Assembly (NCBI GenBank): GCA_003152145.1
Contig: PLZL01000346.1
Span: 953 to 6,498, forward strand
Direction: 5' to 3'
From: Limisphaerales bacterium
GTDB taxonomy: Bacteria > Verrucomicrobiota > Verrucomicrobiae > Limisphaerales > UBA11358
Length of the DNA: 5,546 nt
Below are positions 1 through 4,568 of this stretch, one piece after another. The notes under the pieces were generated by a model, which had not been told where the DNA came from, ran no database searches, and saw nothing but the letters and a program-made list of their open reading frames with translations. Within the stretch, counting starts at the first letter, position 1; every line of letters begins with the position of its first letter. A program made the translations under genes and the position numbers.

Positions 1-594
1 CGCGGAACTGTTGGTGGCTCCGGTTGTCAGGCTGGCGAGCAGCAAATCATCTTCCTTCATCAACGAGAGGACTCGCGCCTGCGCTGTCGCCAGTTCTTGC
101 GTGTCCACCGTTGCCGGCTGCGCGCTCAAAGCTTCCTTGAGCTTCGCCTGAAGCATCTCGTTTTCTGACTGCAAATCCTGCGCCTGCGCGCGCGAGGCGC
201 TCAATTGTGCTTCCACGTCCGTGACGGACACGGTGGAAACCACATCCGCCGCCGGCGGCGATGGATTGACAGCCGCGTTTGTCGGCGTCCCGTTTTGGGG
301 GATCGCCGGAAACTGCGCCGCCAGGTTGTTGACTTTTTCTGTGAGATAATCCAGCCGGAAGCTGACGATTTTCGAGTCCCAATACGGAAACATTTTCTGG
401 AACTTCTGCAATTCGGCCAGCGCCTGCGCGTAACCGTCCAGCGCCGAACGTGGCTGGCCGGCCGCCTGGAGCGCGTCCGCCTGCTGCATCAGGCTGTAAA
501 TGGCAATGTATTGGTCGTCGGGACTTTGCTGGGCGCGCACCATTGGCAACGCGACGGCAAGCGCCAATCCCACGAGTGCGGCAAAACGTTTCAT
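1..594 (-). CDS. Exported TPR-like / coiled-coil protein, 3' end outside window
   Basis: The frame stays open for 198 codons from the ATG at 594 to the window edge, so the C-terminus is missing. Residues 1-22 form a signal peptide: MKRF, a hydrophobic core (about 5-18), then a VRAQQ cleavage-like region, so the protein is probably periplasmic or outer-membrane associated. Residues about 27-95 are helical and look like a TPR-type pair (DDQYIAIYSLMQQAD, then ALDGYAQALAELQKFQKMFP). I recall this arrangement from many Verrucomicrobia hypothetical proteins annotated as tetratricopeptide proteins. A Pro/Ala/Thr-rich linker (about 96-118) follows, then a predicted coiled coil (about 126-160, containing QDLQSENEMLQAKLKEAL). 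No catalytic motif is visible, so a scaffolding or cell-envelope role is inference only. There is no Shine-Dalgarno sequence before the ATG; a promoter-like pair ends six bases upstream. Shorter open frames on either strand here are shadows, because this frame has the signal peptide and coherent helices. Confidence 0.85.
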   Translation of the reverse strand, partial: MKRFAALVGLALAVALPMVRAQQSPDDQYIAIYSLMQQADALQAAGQPRSALDGYAQALAELQKFQKMFPYWDSKIVSFRLDYLTEKVNNLAAQFPAIPQNGTPTNAAVNPSPPAADVVSTVSVTDVEAQLSASRAQAQDLQSENEMLQAKLKEALSAQPATVDTQELATAQARVLSLMKEDDLLLASLTTGATNSSA

Positions 595-600
595 GCCGGG

Positions 601-630
601 AAAATAGCCGAACGCGAGACGATTTGGCAA
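601..630 (-). promoter_or_regulatory. Putative sigma-70-like promoter of the exported TPR-like gene
   Basis: Read on the minus strand, TTGCCA (625-630, 5 of 6 to TTGACA) is separated by 18 bases from TATTTT (601-606, 4 of 6 to TATAAT). Only six bases lie between the -10-like hexamer and the ATG at 594, so transcription would begin at or next to the start codon, giving a leaderless mRNA. This fits the absence of a Shine-Dalgarno sequence. It is a motif match only; the start site is not proven. Confidence 0.4.
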
Positions 631-642
631 TGCTGCGCTGTG

Positions 643-759
643 CAAATGACTAATTCCTAAATCCGAACGACTAAAAAATTCCCAAAGACAAATTCTGCAA
701 GTTCCGGGCTGACGTTAAAACGTTTTGCCATTCGGCATTGCTCATTCGTTAGTCATTTG
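643..759. repeat. Perfect 11-bp inverted repeat in divergent intergenic region
   Basis: CAAATGACTAA at 643-653 is matched by its exact reverse complement TTAGTCATTTG at 749-759, with 95 bases between them. A second inverted match of 12 bp (GGCAAAACGTTT at 580-591, inside the minus-strand gene start, against AAACGTTTTGCC at 718-729) interlocks with the first, so the two cannot form one simple hairpin. The segment 735-759 itself reads as a loose CATTNGT-like repeat. This could be a remnant of an inverted duplication or paired regulator sites; neither is demonstrated. Apart from the two promoter-like elements, nothing else is recognisable in this gap (595-812). Confidence 0.55.
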
Positions 760-767
760 TCGGATGG

Positions 768-794
768 TTGACCTGCGCCGCACTTACTGATAAT
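768..794 (+). promoter_or_regulatory. Putative sigma-70-like promoter of the HNH gene
   Basis: TTGACC at 768-773 matches the -35 consensus at 5 of 6. GATAAT at 789-794 matches the -10 at 5 of 6, with a short 15-base spacer; TAATGT at 791-796 gives 17 bases but a poorer -10. The predicted start of transcription is near 801, leaving about 12 bases before the ATG at 813. The upstream in-frame TTG at 768 is this -35 element, which argues against TTG being the start codon. Confidence 0.45.
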
Positions 795-812
795 GTCTGT
801 TCCGTCTGTGCC

Positions 813-1433
813 ATGAACACCGCGCTGAACCAGCATGTGCTTGTGTTGAACCGGTTGTGGCAGGCGGTCAACGTCTGCACCGCCCGCCGCGCGCTCACGC
901 TTCTCTTCCAAGGCCAGGCGCAGGTCGTTGTCAATGCCGACGACGGCTCGTTCCGCACCTTCAATTTTGAGGAATGGCAGGACTTTTCCGAGGACGCGCC
1001 ACGCGAGGAATCCGTCCGCACCATTTCTTTTCGCATCCGCGTGCCGCGCATCATCCTGCTGCTCATTTACGACCGCCTGCCGAAAAAGGAGGTCAAGTTC
1101 ACGCGGCACAACATTTTTGAGCGCGACAAAAACACCTGCCAATACTGCGGGCGCGTGTTCGACCGCAAGGATTTGAACCTGGATCACGTCATCCCGCGCG
1201 ACCGCGGCGGCCCGACGACGTGGGAAAACATCGTCTGCTCCTGCGTCGAGTGCAACACGCAGAAGGCCAACCGCACGCCGCAGGAGGCCGAGCTGCACCT
1301 CATCCGCAAGCCCAAGCGGCCCAAGTGGCGGCCGTTCGTCCAAATCAACTTCAGCCTGCACCGGCACGACAGTTGGAAACACTTCATTGACCTCGCCTAC
1401 TGGAACGTCGAGCTGGGCGAGGACGTGGAATAA
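813..1433 (+). CDS. HNH endonuclease family protein (McrA-like, COG1403 type)
   Basis: This 206-residue protein has the usual two-part layout of stand-alone bacterial HNH proteins. Residues 1-95 are the characteristic N-terminal region (NQHVLVLNRLWQAVNVCTARRAL, then a LLFQGQAQVV segment). Residues about 97-155 are the HNH nuclease fold. The zinc-binding cysteine pairs are C109/C112 (CQYC) and C144/C147 (CVEC). The catalytic segment is LDHVIPRDRGG (D124, H125), followed by W137-E-N139 and C147-N148..K151, so all hallmark HNH residues are present. The family cleaves or nicks DNA with a divalent metal; the cellular role of these common solitary chromosomal members is mostly unknown. The ATG at 813 is preferred over the in-frame TTG at 768 because the conserved N-terminus begins just after it and the TTG overlaps a promoter-like -35. 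There is no Shine-Dalgarno sequence, and no methylase or other restriction partner is nearby. Confidence 0.93.
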   Translation: MNTALNQHVLVLNRLWQAVNVCTARRALTLLFQGQAQVVVNADDGSFRTFNFEEWQDFSEDAPREESVRTISFRIRVPRIILLLIYDRLPKKEVKFTRHNIFERDKNTCQYCGRVFDRKDLNLDHVIPRDRGGPTTWENIVCSCVECNTQKANRTPQEAELHLIRKPKRPKWRPFVQINFSLHRHDSWKHFIDLAYWNVELGEDVE

Positions 1434-1504
1434 ACATAGCTGCAAAGAGGTGCAAACAGGCGGAAAGACAAGGCTTTGGTTGCAGTCGCTCCACCGGATT
1501 TCTC

Positions 1505-1530
1505 TTTTGCGGCTTTTGCGCCGTTTTGCG
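1505..1530 (+). repeat. Three TTTTGCG copies at 9-10 base period
   Basis: The heptamer TTTTGCG occurs at 1505-1511, 1514-1520 and 1524-1530, about one helical turn apart, and a related TTTTTGCC follows at 1552-1559. The array lies 25 bases upstream of the promoter-like -35 of the next gene. It could be a phased binding site for an activator or simply a low-complexity tract. The rest of the 1434-1588 gap holds only a TGCAAA direct repeat (1441-1446 and 1451-1456). Confidence 0.4.
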
Positions 1531-1554
1531 GCAATTCCCGCGCGCAACTTCTTT

Positions 1555-1582
1555 TTGCCACCAGTGTTTCAAGCGGTATATT
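1555..1582 (+). promoter_or_regulatory. Putative sigma-70-like promoter of the GspC/PilP-like gene
   Basis: TTGCCA at 1555-1560 (5 of 6) and TATATT at 1577-1582 (5 of 6) are separated by 16 bases. The -10-like hexamer ends six bases before the ATG at 1589, so the transcript would start at or beside the start codon. The arrangement resembles that of the minus-strand gene at 594. It is a motif match only. Confidence 0.5.
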
Positions 1583-1587
1583 GAAAC
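1566..1587. repeat. 7-bp inverted repeat spanning the -10 region
   Basis: GTTTCAA (1566-1572) and TTGAAAC (1581-1587) are perfect reverse complements around the 8-base spacer GCGGTATA, and the -10-like TATATT begins inside that spacer. The repeat ends one base before the ATG. Its position over the -10 element suits a repressor operator; this is inference. If the transcript starts at the ATG, it is not an RNA hairpin. Confidence 0.45.
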
Positions 1588-1588
1588 C

Positions 1589-2419
1589 ATGAAGCGCTTT
1601 GGGAAGATCGCGGTTTGCCTCGCGGGCGGACTGGTATTGAACGCCGGCCTGCGCGCGGCCAATCCCGCATCAGCGAACAATTCGTTGCCGGCCAATCCCT
1701 ACGCGACGATTGCGGTCCGGAACATTTTCGGCCTAAACCCGCCGGTGCCACCTAGTCCTGCTGACGACCCAGGAAAAGACCTGCCGAAAATCACTCCCAC
1801 CGGCATCATGTCCGAATTCGGCTATCTAAAGGCGCTGTTCAGGGTTGCCGCCGGCAACAAACCGGGACAGCCGGCGAAGGAAGAATTTTACATCTTAAGC
1901 CAGGGCCAGCGGCAGGACGACATCGAGGTCATAAAAATTGACGAAAAGAACAGCCTTGTGACGTTCGACAACCACGGCACTACGCAGGAACTGCCACTCG
2001 CCAACGCGCCCGAGTCCGGGGCGTCGGCGTCCTCTCCGCCCGGACCGAGAAATCCAGGTATGCCGCCGGGCAGGCCCGGCGGCGGTGGCAACATCGGCCC
2101 CGGCGGTTTCACCCGGTTTGGCGCGGGACCCGGCGGACGCAATGGCGGCGTGGGGAGAGGCCCACCCGGTTTCAACGGTGGCAACGGAAACGGCGTGAAC
2201 AACGGCATGGATTTCGGCGGCTCCACGCAAGGGCGCACCTATCAACCGGAATCTTCAACGATGACACCGGAAGAAGCGCAGATTGTCATTGCAGCCAAAC
2301 ATCTCAGGGCCATACAAGAAAACAACCCGACTTCCCCGCTTTATCCACCAACCGCAATTGATAGCCAAGCCGGAATCTCCCAAGGCGCTGATGCCGGTGG
2401 CGGGACTCCGGCTCCGTGA
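1589..2419 (+). CDS. Secreted GspC/PilP-like protein with Gly/Pro-rich region
   Basis: This is a 276-residue protein. Residues 1-23 form a signal peptide (MKRFGKIAVCLAGGLVLNAG, then LRA). Residues about 36-52 carry ANPYATIAVRNIFGLNPP, and residues about 65-138 form a small beta-rich domain (PKITPTGIM, KALFRV, EEFYILSQGQ, DDIEVIKID, SLVTFDNHG, TQELPLA). This order resembles the HR domain of type II secretion protein GspC and the pilus lipoprotein PilP, which contact the secretin in the periplasm; I also recall similar proteins in Verrucomicrobia. Residues about 147-210 are low complexity, rich in Gly, Pro and Asn. A short tail (TMTPEEAQIVIAAKHLRAI, ending near LYPPTA) looks conserved rather than random. 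No secretin, ATPase or pseudopilin gene is adjacent, so membership of a secretion apparatus is inference. The ATG at 1589 is chosen because the signal peptide begins there; an open frame upstream adds only non-signal residues. GspC normally keeps an uncleaved membrane anchor, so the cleavable-looking leader is a difference. Confidence 0.85.
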   Translation: MKRFGKIAVCLAGGLVLNAGLRAANPASANNSLPANPYATIAVRNIFGLNPPVPPSPADDPGKDLPKITPTGIMSEFGYLKALFRVAAGNKPGQPAKEEFYILSQGQRQDDIEVIKIDEKNSLVTFDNHGTTQELPLANAPESGASASSPPGPRNPGMPPGRPGGGGNIGPGGFTRFGAGPGGRNGGVGRGPPGFNGGNGNGVNNGMDFGGSTQGRTYQPESSTMTPEEAQIVIAAKHLRAIQENNPTSPLYPPTAIDSQAGISQGADAGGGTPAP

Positions 2420-2429
2420 TTTTTTGGCG

Positions 2430-2795
2430 TTACTTCACGGAAGTCTTCGCCGATTCAATCAACTCCCAAAACTTCGGGTTTTCCTGGAGCGCCTCGTCCT
2501 CGCCCGTTTTCAGTCCTGTTCGGAACAGGAAATCCTTGAGCGTGTGCCGGCTCATGATGCGATGCACCAGCACGCCAAGCTCGTGCCGCTCAAAATAAAC
2601 GCGGTAATCGCCCACGCGAAAGCGGTGCAGGATGCGCCCGCCCTGCTCCAGTTTGCCGAATTCATCCAGCTCCGTGCCGAGCACCTGCTGGGGCAGGCCG
2701 CGAAACTCGCCGAGGATTTGCAGTTGCAGTTCCTTGGGCATCCGCGCCAGTTCGGCGGCGGCCGTTGGCGTGAAGACTATCTGAAATGCTTGCAT
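2430..2795 (-). CDS. RelE/ParE-superfamily toxin-like protein, no antitoxin seen
   Basis: This 121-residue protein starts MQAFQIVFTPTAAAELARMP, the usual first strand and helix of the RelE/ParE fold. Residues 20-32 continue the helical hairpin. Residues 54-69 (RILHRFRVGDYRVYFE) are the diagnostic central strands with the conserved R-x-G-D-Y-R core, and residues 75-90 (VLVHRIMSRHTLKDFL) form the last strand and following helix. Known members are ribosome-dependent mRNA interferases (RelE) or gyrase poisons (ParE). About 30 further residues (91-121, including EDEALQENPKFWELIESA) extend beyond the usual end of roughly 85-95 residues. I see no antitoxin gene immediately before or after. The 3' end converges on the GspC/PilP-like gene with a 10-base gap and no obvious terminator. 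The ATG at 2795 is selected because the fold begins there; the open frame further upstream lacks family features. There is no Shine-Dalgarno sequence. The toxic activity is not certain. Confidence 0.82.
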   Translation of the reverse strand: MQAFQIVFTPTAAAELARMPKELQLQILGEFRGLPQQVLGTELDEFGKLEQGGRILHRFRVGDYRVYFERHELGVLVHRIMSRHTLKDFLFRTGLKTGEDEALQENPKFWELIESAKTSVK

Positions 2796-2800
2796 TTCGG

Positions 2801-2827
2801 TTGAGGGTGAGGATTGAGAGTTAAGAG
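2801..2827. repeat. Degenerate purine-rich 6-7 bp tandem repeat
   Basis: On the plus strand the units read TTGAGGG, TGAGGA, TTGAGAG and TTAAGAG in succession, directly upstream of the RelE-like gene (which reads them as pyrimidine-rich). The tract is short and imperfect. It occupies the place where a leader and ribosome site for the RelE-like gene would be, and could be a simple slippage product. Confidence 0.4.
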
Positions 2828-2886
2828 TCAATCGGAAACTGCAAAGCCGGTGATTGTCTGCTTTTTCGGAAGGAACACGTCCAACT

Positions 2887-2903
2887 CCGCAACCGCGTTG
2901 CGG
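2887..2903. repeat. Perfect 7-bp stem, 3-base loop hairpin
   Basis: CCGCAAC (2887-2893) and GTTGCGG (2897-2903) flank the loop CGC. The stem is GC-rich and stable-looking and lies in the divergent gap between the RelE-like gene and the glycosidase gene, 69 bases before the ATG at 2972. No T-run follows on either strand, so it does not look like an intrinsic terminator. A role in either leader RNA, or none, is possible. A further 6-bp inverted repeat (ATGTGT 2917-2922, ACACAT 2935-2940) lies just downstream. Otherwise the 2796-2971 gap shows nothing I can name. Confidence 0.45.
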
Positions 2904-2971
2904 GCATCCTGAAAGCATGTGTTGCCATGCCGGGACACATTTGGAAAATCCGCAGTCCATGCAATGTGAAA

Positions 2972-3997
2972 ATGAAAACAACCCCTCTTCGACTTCAGGT
3001 TCAGGCGTTGGCGATTCTCGCCGCGCTGGTGTGCTGTGCGGCTGACGCCAGCTTCGCAGTGGAACCGTTGCAGCCAATCCGCGTCTCTGACAATGGTCAT
3101 TATTTTGTCAAGGCCGACGGCACGCCGTTCTTCTGGCTCGGCGACACGGCTTGGAGCATTTTCAACCATCCGAAACCCGAAGACGTGGACATTTATCTGG
3201 ATGACCGCGCCGCAAAAGGCTTCACCGTCATCCAAGGTTGCATGGTCCTCTGGGACGGACTTCGCCGCGCGAATCCTGACGGACAACTGCCGTTCATCGA
3301 CGGCGATCCTTCCAAAATCAACGAGGCCTACTTCAAAAACGCCGATTCCGTCATTGAAAAGATCACCGCACGCGGCCTTTACGCCGCGATCCTGCCCATC
3401 TGGACAAAGGGAATGTCAACGTCCGCCCGCAACGCCGGCACGTTGGGCAACCCCGAAAAGATGAAGAGCTACTGCAAATTTCTCGGCCAGCGCCACGGTC
3501 AAAAAAATGTTTTCTGGGTGCTCGGTGGAGACTGGCCTGGAACGGACATCGGCGCGCTCTTCGAAGCCGAGGTCACGGGACTCATCGAAGGCGCGGGCAC
3601 GAACAAAACTTTGATCACCTTTCATCCCACCGGGCGGCAAAGTTCGTCATTCTGGTTTCATGATTCGCCGTGGCTCGACTTCAATTCGATCCAGTCCGGG
3701 CATTTCATCCACACGACCAACTTCCGGCTCGTCGCCGGTGATTTTTCCAGAACTCCGGCCAAGCCCGTGCTCGACATGGAGCCGGGCTACGAAAACATCA
3801 CCGACGGCCTGGTTCGCAACAACACGAACGCCACGCGTATCACCGCCACCGACGTGCGGCGCTCGGCTTATCTGGCGGTCTTCGCAGGTGCGGCGGGTCA
3901 CACCTACGGCTGCGGCGAAGTTTATGAATTTTGGTCGCCCGAAAGCCGCGGCCCCCTGCCCGGCTGGGCGGCGGCTTGCCGTGGCGCGAATCCCTGA
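2972..3997 (+). CDS. DUF4038 / apiosidase-like glycoside hydrolase, N-terminal catalytic part (frameshifted)
   Basis: The 341-residue open part starts with a signal peptide (MKTTPLRLQVQALAILAALV, cleavage near residues 25-30), so the enzyme is exported. Residues about 35-325 match the DUF4038 barrel known from GH140-type apiosidases, which act on pectin side chains: GHYFVKADGTPFFWLGDTAW (43-61), GFTVIQGCMVLWDG (83-96), RGLYAAILPIWTKG (134-147), NVFWVLGGDWPG (179-190), KPVLDMEPGYE (264-274) and AAGHTYGCGEVYEFW (307-321). D187 of the GGD motif and E270 of DMEP are the likely catalytic acids by family analogy. After residue about 326 the frame turns into unrelated sequence and stops at 3995-3997, while the expected continuation appears in the next frame (see the next entry). 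A one-base deletion in or near the C-run 3952-3956 would explain this. The ATG at 2972 fits the signal peptide; in-frame upstream starts such as 2927 only add charged residues. The exact substrate cannot be told. Confidence 0.88.
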   Translation: MKTTPLRLQVQALAILAALVCCAADASFAVEPLQPIRVSDNGHYFVKADGTPFFWLGDTAWSIFNHPKPEDVDIYLDDRAAKGFTVIQGCMVLWDGLRRANPDGQLPFIDGDPSKINEAYFKNADSVIEKITARGLYAAILPIWTKGMSTSARNAGTLGNPEKMKSYCKFLGQRHGQKNVFWVLGGDWPGTDIGALFEAEVTGLIEGAGTNKTLITFHPTGRQSSSFWFHDSPWLDFNSIQSGHFIHTTNFRLVAGDFSRTPAKPVLDMEPGYENITDGLVRNNTNATRITATDVRRSAYLAVFAGAAGHTYGCGEVYEFWSPESRGPLPGWAAACRGANP

Positions 3998-4434
3998 AAC
4001 TGCCCGGTTCAAGTCAGGTGCAATATCTCCGTTACCTCATTGAATCGCGACCGATGCTCGACCGTGTCCCGGATCAATCGCTTCTTGCCGATGGAGATCT
4101 GCCGGCGTTGAAACGCGTCGAAGCCACGCGCGCCAGGGATGGGAGCTATGCGTTCATCTACACCGCCGACGGAGAACCGTTCACGCTGCAAACAAACAAA
4201 CTTTCCGGCAGGAAACTTGTCGCCTGGTGGTATGACCCGCGAACCGGCAAAGCCAAACGGTCCGGCAGTTTAGCCAGAAACAAAATCCACGAGTTCACTC
4301 CGCCGTCCAGCGGCATCGGCAACGACTGGGTGCTGGTGCTTGATGATGCCGCAAAAGAATTTCCACCGCCGGGCTTGGATGCGAGCGGAACCAGACGCAC
4401 CAAAGCGCCTCCTAGCCGAAACCGCGGCCGATAA
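3958..4434 (+). CDS. C-terminal part of the DUF4038 glycosidase, in shifted frame
   Basis: This is the rest of the preceding gene, read one base earlier in phase. The frame is open from 3928, so the true switch lies between 3928 and about 3976; 3958 is the first codon after the C-run at 3952-3956. LPWRESLKLPGSSQ (from 3976) then QYLRYLIESRPMLDRVPDQS is the expected end of the DUF4038 domain. A small beta domain follows with AFIYTADGEPF (from about 4150), GRKLVAWWYDPRTGKA (from about 4207) and NDWVLVLDD (4321-4347), matching the putative collagen-binding C-terminal domain that commonly follows DUF4038. Joined to the N-terminal part after restoring one base, the product would be about 487 residues, a normal family length. 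The first independent ATG (4054) would omit part of the barrel, and no ribosome site is seen there, so a separate gene is unlikely. A sequencing or assembly error, a genuine inactivating mutation and programmed frameshifting remain open. Confidence 0.8.
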   Translation, partial: ARLGGGLPWRESLKLPGSSQVQYLRYLIESRPMLDRVPDQSLLADGDLPALKRVEATRARDGSYAFIYTADGEPFTLQTNKLSGRKLVAWWYDPRTGKAKRSGSLARNKIHEFTPPSSGIGNDWVLVLDDAAKEFPPPGLDASGTRRTKAPPSRNRGR

Positions 4435-4442
4435 ATGAAGGC

Positions 4443-4466
4443 TGTAAACGTGCCTGCCGGTTTACA
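4443..4466. repeat. 7-bp inverted repeat after the glycosidase gene
   Basis: TGTAAAC (4443-4449) and GTTTACA (4460-4466) are perfect reverse complements around a 10-base spacer, starting nine bases after the TAA at 4432-4434. The place suits a terminator, but the stem is AT-rich and is followed by CATTTCCC rather than a T-run, so termination would be weak. An operator is an alternative. Confidence 0.4.
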
Positions 4467-4500
4467 CATTTCCCATCCACTAAACCGAGTCAAGGTCACC

Positions 4501-4519
4501 CAATTCGATGTGTGAATTG
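4501..4519. repeat. 6-bp inverted repeat overlapping a -35 element
   Basis: CAATTC (4501-4506) and GAATTG (4514-4519) are perfect reverse complements with a 7-base spacer. The right arm shares three bases with the TTGACA at 4517-4522, so a protein bound here could block or help the polymerase. This is inferred from position only. Confidence 0.35.
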
Positions 4520-4545
4520 ACAGATTTCTCTCAATTGTATTAAAT
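4517..4545 (+). promoter_or_regulatory. Putative sigma-70-like promoter of the DUF6599-like gene
   Basis: TTGACA at 4517-4522 is a perfect -35 match. TTAAAT at 4540-4545 (4 of 6) stands 17 bases downstream, inside an AT-rich stretch that contrasts with the GC-rich surroundings; TATTAA at 4538-4543 is an alternative at 15 bases. Transcription would start near 4552, giving a leader of about 17 bases with only a weak purine run (GAGTGGG, 4557-4563) before the ATG at 4569. Confidence 0.55.
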
Positions 4546-4555
4546 ACTGTATTAA
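4536..4555. repeat. 8-bp direct repeat TGTATTAA at the -10/start region
   Basis: TGTATTAA occurs at 4536-4543 and again at 4548-4555, a 12-base period. The first copy also forms an 11-base palindrome-like element, GTATT-A-AATAC (4537-4547). Both copies lie on the -10 region and predicted transcription start, where a repressor operator would be expected; no regulator gene is nearby. Confidence 0.45.
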
Positions 4556-4568
4556 TGAGTGGGCAGTC

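Noticed and set aside
768..812. TTG at 768 as the start of the HNH protein
   Set aside because: The 15 added residues are not part of the conserved family N-terminus, and the TTG coincides with a good -35 element.
753..1547. 264-codon minus-strand open frame
   Set aside because: It is antisense to the HNH gene, whose catalytic and zinc residues are complete on the plus strand.
1888..2245. Proline-rich minus-strand frames of about 116 codons
   Set aside because: They are complements of the Gly/Pro-rich segment of the GspC/PilP-like gene and arise from its biased codons.
2283..2804. 173-codon plus-strand frame over the RelE-like gene
   Set aside because: It overlaps the end of the GspC/PilP-like gene and is antisense to the RelE fold; the RelE frame carries the recognisable motifs.
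2828..3286. Minus-strand frame ending in NAVAELDVFLPKKQTITGF just upstream of the RelE-like gene, considered as an antitoxin
   Set aside because: Most of it is antisense to the glycosidase signal peptide and barrel. The short tail looks protein-like, but has no antitoxin motif and no plausible start nearby.
4443..4470. Intrinsic terminator for the glycosidase gene
   Set aside because: The stem exists but is AT-rich and lacks a following T-run, so it is kept only as an inverted repeat.
4435..4515. 26-codon frame starting at the ATG right after the glycosidase stop
   Set aside because: It is short, has no ribosome site and runs through the inverted repeats; nothing supports translation.
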